Below are positions 57,104-64,000 of a stretch of DNA of 64,000 bases, piece by piece (position 1 is the first letter of the stretch; each line of letters begins with the position of its first letter). The notes below the pieces were generated by a model, which did not search any database, was not told where the DNA came from, and was given only the letters and a program-made list of their open reading frames with translations. This DNA comes from G051903925 sp051903925 (GTDB lineage: Bacteria > Pseudomonadota > Alphaproteobacteria > Zavarziniales > Zavarziniaceae). The position numbers and the translations under genes were made by a program. The stretch is taken from contig NZ_CP173678.1 in NCBI RefSeq assembly GCF_051903925.1, positions 1,922,001 to 1,986,000 on the forward strand. The letters run 5' to 3'.

Positions 57104-58370
57104 GGGGCGCGCCGGACGAGCTGGGCTCTATCTGGCCATAGCACTTGCCGTCCTGAGCGTCGCAATCAACATGGGTATGTTCTTCGTGACCCGCATGCAC
57201 GACGCAGATCTGTCGGCGCGTGAGGCATCGATCGAGGATCGGGAGCGCCGAGTGGCGGCCGATGAGGCCCGCGCAGTCGAGCTTCAGGCCAAGGTGACTG
57301 CTCTTGGCGCAGCGCGAGACCGCGCGCAGACCCAAGCGGATGAGGCGCAGGCAGCCTTGACCGAAGTATCCGCTCGCTTGGCGACAGCCAAAGGGGACCT
57401 GGACAAGGTTCTTGAAAGCACGCGTGCTGCCGTGGTGACAGAAGCCAGCACGAGGGAGACGGTAGGTCAACGGGAACGAGAGAAGGCCTCCCTAGTCACC
57501 GAGATCGAAAACCTGAAGGCCGTTCGGGCCCAGGCCGATGCTGATGCCAAGGAAGCTCTGGACGCGAAGGAAGAGGCCGTCCGCGAGATGAACGTGGCAA
57601 GGGCGGCGTCGGAGACTGCCAAGTCAGAGCTGAGGCCAAAAGAGAGGGCGATCTCTGGCCTTGAGGCCAAGCTGAGCGATCTAAGACGACAACAGGACGA
57701 GCGACAAAGGGCGCTCGCTGTCGCCGAGCAGAAGGCTATTGTTGCCAAACAGAAGGCTGAAGAGGCGGATGCTGAAGCGAGCCGCGCCCAGGAAGTCGCC
57801 GATCGTGCGGAAGCCCGCGCACGAGATGCCGAGGCGCTTGCTCAGCAGGCTGAAGAGAGACGTGCGGCGGCCGCATCGCAGACCTCAGAATTCACCACTG
57901 AGCAGACGGTCCTCCAGGGCGAGCTGGAACGCGTCACCGCGCTTCTCGCGGGCTTGACGAACCAACGGGAGGAGATCGAAAGGCTTCTTTCCGAAGCGAT
58001 CGAGCGCCGAGGGCAGGCGCTCGGCGAAGCAAGTCAGCTCGAGGGTCGGATCGCAATCCTGCGGCGCGACGAGCAGGAGCTTGAAAGCCTGTCGGCATTG
58101 ATCGACCAGCGCCGCCGGGAACTTGCCGACCTGGACCGGGCGATCAGCCAGCGCGGCGCGCCAGCGGCGCCTCAGCCGCCCGCTGCTACGTCGACACCGA
58201 TTGAGCGTCCGGCCTCAGTTCCACACACAGCCGAGCCACCACTGAGCACAGGACCTTCCGCTGAACCGACATCCGCCGCGGCCATCCCCGAGCCAGTGGT
58301 GCAGCCGCCGGCGACGGGTACGGTGCGGGCCCCCGGAGCTGCCGGCGACCCGGTGGAGACCAGCCGATGA
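57072..58370 (+). CDS. Membrane-anchored long coiled-coil protein
   Basis: In this protein of about 432 residues, one hydrophobic segment near the N terminus (LYLAIALAVLSVAINMGMFFV) is followed by about 320 residues of near-continuous coiled coil rich in Ala, Glu, Arg and Gln. A Pro-rich tail (PAAPQPPAATSTPIERP) follows. It has no enzymatic motif. The start TTG at 57072 follows GGGGGG with correct spacing; ATG 57042 is an alternative, both inside the previous gene. It overlaps the next gene by ATGA. It may be a scaffold or partner of the coiled-coil AAA protein. Confidence 0.75.
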   Translation: MTESSGSLAAEGRAGRAGLYLAIALAVLSVAINMGMFFVTRMHDADLSAREASIEDRERRVAADEARAVELQAKVTALGAARDRAQTQADEAQAALTEVSARLATAKGDLDKVLESTRAAVVTEASTRETVGQREREKASLVTEIENLKAVRAQADADAKEALDAKEEAVREMNVARAASETAKSELRPKERAISGLEAKLSDLRRQQDERQRALAVAEQKAIVAKQKAEEADAEASRAQEVADRAEARARDAEALAQQAEERRAAAASQTSEFTTEQTVLQGELERVTALLAGLTNQREEIERLLSEAIERRGQALGEASQLEGRIAILRRDEQELESLSALIDQRRRELADLDRAISQRGAPAAPQPPAATSTPIERPASVPHTAEPPLSTGPSAEPTSAAAIPEPVVQPPATGTVRAPGAAGDPVETSR

Positions 58371-60628
58371 CCGCGTTCGGACTGGAGTTCGGCACCGGCG
58401 ATCTGGTCTTTCTCGGCTCGCTGCTCGGTGTCGGCCTCGCCCTTGGCATGTTGGTCATCACAACCACGTTCTATCGCCAGCGTGAGCGCCTGCCTGCCGC
58501 CACGCAATACGAGGATGTGCGGGAGCAGCTGGCGGTCAAGCAGCTACAGCTTGCCGAGAAGCGGCAGGAACTGGCCGAACTTGACCGCCGCGCAACGGAG
58601 CGCGACCATCTGATCGCGGAGGTCGCAGGTCTGGAGACGCGCCTCGACCACCTGCGGACCGAATACAACGCCCTGTCGGACTCGCGTCGCGAGATCGACG
58701 ACATGATCCGGCAGGCGACGGACGCAGCAGCCCAATACGCCGGAGAGAAGCAGAAACTGGATCTGGTGCTGGCGGAGTTGGGGAAAGCATCCAGCGCCCT
58801 GGCCGAAGCAGCGGACCAGCAGCGCCGCGCGGATGAGGCTGCCGCACGCGCCTTGGAGGCCAGGGATATGGCGGAACAGGCGCGTGCTGCAGCCGAAGCC
58901 GATCTCATCAGGCTCCATCCCGAACTGGAAACGGCTCAGCGCATCATCGCTGATGCACGCGACGCGGAAAGCCGTGTCGCGGTGGCGAGTGAACTGCTCA
59001 AGGTGCTTGAGGCCCGTCGTGCCGATCTGGACAGCGATCTGGGGCCGCTCCGCCAGGAAACGGATCGATTGAATGCGGATTCCGCTGCCGCTCGAACCGC
59101 ACATGCCGAGGCTGAGGCTGGCTTGCGACGCCTGGAACTTGGTGTCCACCAGGCTGAGAGCCAGGCGACGGCGCTCGCAGAGAAGGTTAAGAGCCTGGAA
59201 GCCGAACGGAAGGGCCTGGATACGCTGCTTGGTCTGCTCCACCGCGAGGCAGAGGAGTTCAGGACCGAGGCCACGGTGGCGCGCTCTGCGAGAGTCGATG
59301 CCGAGGCCGACCTGCGGCATCTGGAAGCCCAGAAAGCGACACTGGAACACGAGCTGGACAGGCTGAAGCAGTTTGCGGCACGCGCGCCGGGCACGGGCGC
59401 GCCGGTCGAGCAGAATCCGGCCGTGATCCTGGCCGATCTGTTTAAGCAGCCGGATTGCCTGCAAGCACCAGCCGTGCTGCGCCGCGTGCCGCGTTCGGAG
59501 GCAGAGGCGCTCGACAGTGTCGCCAGTCACGTCAGGGAGCACGGTCTGACCTATCACGAGCGAACCCTGAAGGGCTTCCACACGTCACTGAAGATCAATG
59601 ACGTGGCACAGATCACCGTGCTGGCCGGTGTGTCCGGCACGGGCAAGAGCCTGCTGCCGCGGCGCTATGCCGAGGCAATGGGCATCCACTTCCTGCAGAT
59701 CGCGGTTGAGCCGCGCTGGGACAGCCCTCAGGATCTTCTGGGCTTCTACAATTACGTCGAGAGCCGCTTTCGGGCGACAGACCTGTCCCGCCTGCTCGGT
59801 CGGATGGATCCGTCCGATACGGCGGGGTTGCGGATGCTCACCTCGCAGCAGGGACAGGGCGCGAACCGACAGGAGCACATGGCGCTCGTCCTGCTCGATG
59901 AGATGAACCTGGCGCGCGTCGAATACTATTTCTCGGAGTTCCTCAGTCGGCTTGAGGCGCGAGATCCCTATCAGCCGGGGGCTGAACCCCGGCCGGACGC
60001 TAGGATCCCGATCGATATCAGGGGACTGAAGCGTGATCTGCGTCTGTTCCCGTCGCACAACGTGCTGTTTGCCGGCACGATGAACGATGACGAGAGCACC
60101 ATGGCCCTGTCGCCGAAGGTGCTGGACCGCGGCAACGTCCTGCAGTTCGCGGAGCCTGCTCAGCTCAAGGGCAATGCGGCACCTGCGAAATCTCCGGCGC
60201 CCAGTGCAGAGGCCCAGCATTTTGACGAATGGCGCTCCTGGGTCAGACCGTTTGCCGCACTCGCTCAGTCGCAGCGGGATACGGTGGATAGTGCAGTTCA
60301 TGACATCGCCGCTCTGATGGAAAAATTCGGACGGCCTATCGGCTATCGGACAAGGGATGCGATCCGGGCCTATTGCGCCAACTATCCGGCGACGCAGCAG
60401 GGTCGCACCGACATGCGCATCCCACTGGCGGACCAGATCGAGTTCCGGGTCCTGCCAAGGCTGCGCGGCACTGAGATCGAGCCGCACATGCCGACCATGG
60501 AGGCGCTCGTCCGGTTCGTCCGCAAGGACCAGGATGACGGCCAGTTGGCGGACCGCGTCGAGAAGATTGTTGAGAGCCAGAGCAAGGGCTCAGGCCTGTT
60601 CAACTGGCGTGGATTGACGCGGCGCTGA
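58367..60628 (+). CDS. Membrane coiled-coil McrB-like AAA+ protein
   Basis: The 753-residue protein has an N-terminal membrane segment (about 9-33) and coiled coil to about residue 345. A McrB-type AAA domain follows: Walker A GVSGTGKSLLPRR (Lys427), PRWDSPQDLLGFYNYVE, Walker B VLLDEMNLARVEYYFSEFL (Asp511, Glu512). The sensor-like block reads GTMNDDES (Asn573), where McrB GTPases usually have the NTxD signature, so nucleotide preference is open. It resembles the B component of coiled-coil McrBC-type systems. The stop overlaps the next gene's start by one base (TGATG). Confidence 0.85.
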   Translation: MTAFGLEFGTGDLVFLGSLLGVGLALGMLVITTTFYRQRERLPAATQYEDVREQLAVKQLQLAEKRQELAELDRRATERDHLIAEVAGLETRLDHLRTEYNALSDSRREIDDMIRQATDAAAQYAGEKQKLDLVLAELGKASSALAEAADQQRRADEAAARALEARDMAEQARAAAEADLIRLHPELETAQRIIADARDAESRVAVASELLKVLEARRADLDSDLGPLRQETDRLNADSAAARTAHAEAEAGLRRLELGVHQAESQATALAEKVKSLEAERKGLDTLLGLLHREAEEFRTEATVARSARVDAEADLRHLEAQKATLEHELDRLKQFAARAPGTGAPVEQNPAVILADLFKQPDCLQAPAVLRRVPRSEAEALDSVASHVREHGLTYHERTLKGFHTSLKINDVAQITVLAGVSGTGKSLLPRRYAEAMGIHFLQIAVEPRWDSPQDLLGFYNYVESRFRATDLSRLLGRMDPSDTAGLRMLTSQQGQGANRQEHMALVLLDEMNLARVEYYFSEFLSRLEARDPYQPGAEPRPDARIPIDIRGLKRDLRLFPSHNVLFAGTMNDDESTMALSPKVLDRGNVLQFAEPAQLKGNAAPAKSPAPSAEAQHFDEWRSWVRPFAALAQSQRDTVDSAVHDIAALMEKFGRPIGYRTRDAIRAYCANYPATQQGRTDMRIPLADQIEFRVLPRLRGTEIEPHMPTMEALVRFVRKDQDDGQLADRVEKIVESQSKGSGLFNWRGLTRR

Positions 60629-62193
60629 TGCCCTTGGAGCTGTGGACGCGCCCCTGGGCGTTCTCGCTGAATCCCCCCCCAGGTCACCGCCGGAATCTCG
60701 AGGGCGCGGTCGAGCCACCGGCGGGACACCGCGGTGCGCTGTGGCTCTACAACCCGGATGCCAAACCTATCCCGGTCGATGGTCGCGCAGGCTACGCCGC
60801 CGAGGTGGCAGGCTTTCGCTCCGCTTGCGGCTGGCTTGGTCTGCTTCCATTGCCGACGTCCCAAGCGCCGCTCAGGCTGCCCAACGGTGCCACCCTGTCC
60901 CAGCCGGAGGCGCCGGCCAAGTGGCAGCGCGGTGCCAAAGCTGAGATCGAACGAGAGAAGGAGGCAGAAGCGCTTGCCCAGCGTGTCGCGAACGTCTGGG
61001 ACCGGCTGCAGGACATGGAGGTGGCGCTGGCAGCGCCTGCGCGTCTTTGGGAGGAGTTGCGCCAACGCTGGATGACCGACAGCACGAGGCCGCCGCACAT
61101 GCGGCTGATCGTGAAGCAGGCGCAGGAACTGGCCCCTGTGATCGACGCGCTGGAGCGCGCTCCGCGGCGCGTCCTGCGTCGGACCCACCAGCTTGTACCG
61201 GTTGCGCGGGCGCGCGAGATGGATCGTCGGGCAATGCTGTGGGCGGCGCGCCGCCCGGGTGAGACGCTGGCCGAGCGGGCGGGCAATGACCAGCGACTGC
61301 TGGCGACGACGCGAGAGGAGAGCGTCGATACGCTGGAGAACCGTGTCCTGCGGTCCTATGCCGAGCTGGCGGCCGTCCACGCTCGGGACTATCTGGCAGC
61401 CCATCGGGGTAAGGCGCTGTCCGACCGCGCTTTCCGCGTGCGTGGCTTTGAAAGGCGCTGCCGACACTTGGCCCGTGATCTGATTGAGCAGGGCGTTGGC
61501 GTCGCAGAGGCGGATGTGACGCCGAACTTCACGCTGCTTGAGGATGCGCGCTATCGCAAGGTCTGGCTTGGCTGGCGCGACCTTCTGGCCAACGACCGGA
61601 CAGAAGATGAGTTGTGGCGCTGGCAGGCCCGCAGCTGGGAGGAGTTCTGCGCGCTTGCGACGGTCATCGCAATCCTCGACAGGTCCGATGCCCGATTGGT
61701 TGGTGCTGAGCCCGTTCACTTTCGTGAAGATCAGGAACGCGGCTCCTGGATCAGGGGCGGGAAACCGATCGCCTCGATCTGGCTGAAGGGCCCGGGGGCG
61801 GTTGTCGACGTCGCTTTCCGCGAGGCGGCACCTGACGAATGGCGCGGCGCACTCGCGGCGCCGATCTGGGTTCGGCGCAGCCCCGTCGATGGCCAGGGGG
61901 CGCCAGATTCGATCGCGGTGTGGCCGCTCTGGCATAAAGCCGACGACCAGGCGCAGGGCGAGGCCGAGGAGGTTGACGCGGTGGTCAAAGCCTGCCGTGC
62001 GCGGGGCGGTCCGCCTGCAACTCTCGCCGGGGGGATCGTGCTGCAACCAAGTAACAGGGGCTACTTCCACATCGCAGATGGCCTGCGCGGTGCAGTCGTG
62101 GAGCTGGGTGTCGTTGGTGGGGCACTTAGCGCCGGGCTCATCGCACTCAAGATGTTGCTGGACGAGACGCTGGGGGGCGAGGGACCGCGATGA
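60628..62193 (+). CDS. DUF2357/McrC-like partner of the McrB-like protein
   Basis: This 521-residue protein is immediately downstream of the AAA gene, where McrC partners lie. The phrase TTREESVDTLENRVLRSYAELAAVHARDYL is of DUF2357 type, a domain linked to McrC. The C-terminal half has no complete PD-(D/E)xK motif that I can see (candidate APDSIAVWPLWHKADD is poor), so nuclease activity may be lost or cryptic. A C8 run at 60673-60680 lies near the start. The start overlaps the preceding stop, and its stop overlaps the next start by ATGA. Confidence 0.6.
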   Translation: MPLELWTRPWAFSLNPPPGHRRNLEGAVEPPAGHRGALWLYNPDAKPIPVDGRAGYAAEVAGFRSACGWLGLLPLPTSQAPLRLPNGATLSQPEAPAKWQRGAKAEIEREKEAEALAQRVANVWDRLQDMEVALAAPARLWEELRQRWMTDSTRPPHMRLIVKQAQELAPVIDALERAPRRVLRRTHQLVPVARAREMDRRAMLWAARRPGETLAERAGNDQRLLATTREESVDTLENRVLRSYAELAAVHARDYLAAHRGKALSDRAFRVRGFERRCRHLARDLIEQGVGVAEADVTPNFTLLEDARYRKVWLGWRDLLANDRTEDELWRWQARSWEEFCALATVIAILDRSDARLVGAEPVHFREDQERGSWIRGGKPIASIWLKGPGAVVDVAFREAAPDEWRGALAAPIWVRRSPVDGQGAPDSIAVWPLWHKADDQAQGEAEEVDAVVKACRARGGPPATLAGGIVLQPSNRGYFHIADGLRGAVVELGVVGGALSAGLIALKMLLDETLGGEGPR

Positions 62194-64000
62194 CACGCTG
62201 GGTCGGTCTTTCTCTCGACGGCTGGCACGACTACGCGGCTCGGGACTGGGATTACGGGAGTTCCGACCGCCGGCGGGACGACGACGGTAGCAGGCGGATC
62301 GTCCATGTCGATGGCGGGACCGCAGGGGTGGTCATCGTCGAGGTTGATGGCAATCTTGTCGGTGGACCGCGGGCCGCTCTTTCATCCTGCGGCACTGGGG
62401 CCGGCTGGGGACCGGCAGGCGACGCGCATCGCCGTTCGACCTTACGAGCGATGCTGAGGGCCCTGAACGACGGAGGCGATGACGCGGGCAAGGCGGCGAT
62501 GGGCGTCCATGCCGCCGCCAGTGCACTTTGCCGCGGCGGTCAACGCGTGATGGTTGCCGTGCCAGATCAGGCAGGGTTTGACGAAGCCGCGCAGCGTCGC
62601 ATGCTTGCGGCACTGCCTCGCACCACCGGCCTGCGGGGGCAGCTTCTTTGGCGCAGCGTCGCCCTGTTCCACGAGATGTTTGCGCGGCGCCTGGTGCCGG
62701 ACGATGCGCCAGTTCGCATCCTGGTGCACTGCGCCGAAGGCTTCGAACAGCAGGAACTGACGCTTCGCGAAGCGCACGGCTACGACGGGCACAAGGCGCC
62801 CGTTCGGGATGGCCATGGGACTCTGATCTACCCGGAGCTTGGCTTGGATCGGCTGTCCGAGCGTGCGGAAGAACTGGCGAAGGCCCTATGTCCCGCTCTG
62901 GCCGACCCAGGTCTCAACGGCTCGGAGCTGCCGCTCCGGCTTCTCCTTGGCGACGCGGCTCCTGGAGAGCTGGAGCTTCTGCGTCTCAAGAGTGGTGGTT
63001 GGGTCGAGGTCGAAGCGCCGCGTCTCGACCCTGTGAAGGTCCTGCCGGGAATGTTGGCCGGACCGGTGTTCGATAGCACGAAGACAGTGATCGTGACGCC
63101 GCTTGCGGTCGAATTCTGGCGGCCCTTGCGCAGTATCCTGGGTGTGGGACGCCAGGCCCTGATCGCCAGGCCGCGACGCATCGCCTCCGGCGCCCTGCGG
63201 GCGGCCCGGATCGTTCAGCATGGCAAACCCCACTATCTGGACCGCCTCGAACCGATCGCCATCGCAGTCCAGGCGAAAGGTACCACTGGTTGGGAGCGGC
63301 TGACCCCCAAGGACGATCGACACGTGCCCGCGAACGAGGAGTACGTGTCTCGGGAACGCAGGGATTTCACCCTGCGCAAGGGGCAGACGGACGTGAGCAT
63401 CCCCGTGCTCAAGGGGGCTGCCGAAGTCCGAGTCTGGCAGGACAAGCTGTCCACGGCGCCTGACAAGGACGTGAACTTGATCGTTCAGTTGCGGCAAACG
63501 CCAGGCCAGTCCTGGGCCAGGGTGTCCATCACATCGGACGATTGGGACGTCTTGCGCCGTCAGCCCATCCTGCTGGACTGGGAAGGTCTTGCGAAGGATG
63601 AGCGCACGCCGGAGCAAGTGTTGGCCGATGTGCAGCGCCCGCGTCCGACTGTTCCGAACCGCATTGTTGAGGACGCGCATATCGGCTTCTGGGATGGCAG
63701 TCTCGTTAACCCGCGGCTAGATCGATTGGTCGGTGCCGATCCAGACCAGCTCTACAGGGCGCTTAGCCGGCCCTATGCGCTGGGCCATAGCCCGTCTGCC
63801 CGCTTCGTAGTGCGGCCAGTTGGTTCTGACGGCAAGCTGCCGGACGAACTCCGGGATCCGATACGAAGTGCGTTCCTCGCGCGGCTGGAGGAGCTCGGTG
63901 CAGCAATCGACGCGGATGTTCGAGCTGGCTGTACGCCATCGAGCAATAGGTCGCTGTTGTGTGTCACATGGGCGGCAACGCTATGCCCGGCTGTGGTCCA
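62190..64000 (+). CDS. Putative actin/Hsp70-fold (ASKHA-like) protein, cut by window edge
   Basis: At least 603 residues are open to the edge. The N-terminal third has phosphate-loop-like VHVDGGTAGVVIVEVDG and the Hsp70-like order of QRVMVAVPDQAGFDEAAQRRML, RGQLLWRSVALFHEMF and ILVHCAEGFEQQELTL, paralleling the VP, NEPTAA and DGG segments of Hsp70. The match is degenerate and by eye. Residues from about 200 on are unfamiliar. The ATG overlaps the DUF2357 stop. It may be a nucleotide-dependent sensor or switch in the same system. Confidence 0.5.
   Translation, partial: MTRWVGLSLDGWHDYAARDWDYGSSDRRRDDDGSRRIVHVDGGTAGVVIVEVDGNLVGGPRAALSSCGTGAGWGPAGDAHRRSTLRAMLRALNDGGDDAGKAAMGVHAAASALCRGGQRVMVAVPDQAGFDEAAQRRMLAALPRTTGLRGQLLWRSVALFHEMFARRLVPDDAPVRILVHCAEGFEQQELTLREAHGYDGHKAPVRDGHGTLIYPELGLDRLSERAEELAKALCPALADPGLNGSELPLRLLLGDAAPGELELLRLKSGGWVEVEAPRLDPVKVLPGMLAGPVFDSTKTVIVTPLAVEFWRPLRSILGVGRQALIARPRRIASGALRAARIVQHGKPHYLDRLEPIAIAVQAKGTTGWERLTPKDDRHVPANEEYVSRERRDFTLRKGQTDVSIPVLKGAAEVRVWQDKLSTAPDKDVNLIVQLRQTPGQSWARVSITSDDWDVLRRQPILLDWEGLAKDERTPEQVLADVQRPRPTVPNRIVEDAHIGFWDGSLVNPRLDRLVGADPDQLYRALSRPYALGHSPSARFVVRPVGSDGKLPDELRDPIRSAFLARLEELGAAIDADVRAGCTPSSNRSLLCVTWAATLCPAVV

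Noticed and set aside
37464..64000. A right attachment site for the island
   Set aside because: No second copy of the tRNA-Glu 3' end was found by eye to the right edge, so the island boundary is not in the window.

Overview
The window reads as a chromosome segment of a high-GC alphaproteobacterium, probably Rhodospirillales-like. This is an inference from gene order, alphaproteobacterial-type proteins and strong G/C third-position bias; no rRNA is present to confirm it. Positions 1-37464 are ordinary core chromosome. From the tRNA-Glu gene at 37389 to the right edge (64000) lies an integrated accessory island whose right end is not in the window.

Core part. 1-4402 (minus strand) is the start of the division and cell-wall (dcw) cluster, mraZ-rsmH-ftsL-ftsI-murE, tightly overlapped and with a good promoter. 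RNase P RNA, a peptidoglycan amidase and an EamA exporter follow. 6924-9566 is a DUF2946 protein plus a TonB-dependent receptor. 9618-17945 holds a TerB/DnaJ protein, a phospholipase D-type enzyme, a chemoreceptor, a serine hydrolase and an RTX-repeat protein, all on the minus strand. tRNA-Gln, clpS and clpA follow. 22008-25593 is an aminotransferase-hom-glpX operon. Then come an OmpA-domain lipoprotein, PHA synthase, a BciA-like vinyl reductase, a DUF1127/CGNR divergent pair, a degenerate GGDEF/EAL-like protein, a methyltransferase, a PH-like tail-anchored protein, recJ and a chorismate mutase.

Island. A P4-type tyrosine integrase (37613-38818) sits directly behind tRNA-Glu, whose 3' end is the probable attL. 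38819-42662 is a graveyard: IS66 and IS256 remnants, an asparagine-synthase-like pseudogene, HTH fragments, and an IS3-family element whose transposase is itself broken by a short palindromic repeat.

Defence cargo. 42882-64000 is one uninterrupted plus-strand run of ten genes, most of them overlapping or a few bases apart. In order they are: a type III restriction-like helicase/nuclease; a DUF262-HNH protein; a small unknown; a type III-like Mod methylase with an AT-rich, apparently swapped recognition domain; a small cysteine-motif protein; a RelE-like/UvrD-helicase fusion; a Upf1-like helicase with a Vsr-like nuclease end and a G10 tract; a membrane coiled-coil protein; a membrane coiled-coil McrB-like AAA protein; a DUF2357/McrC-like protein; and the start of an actin/Hsp70-fold-like protein cut by the window edge. 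I read this as a multi-layer anti-phage locus. The last four genes look like a distinct membrane-tethered McrBC-like module and are the best candidate for an undescribed system. Its relation to published coiled-coil McrBC (CoCoNuT-type) or DISARM-related clusters could not be tested here.
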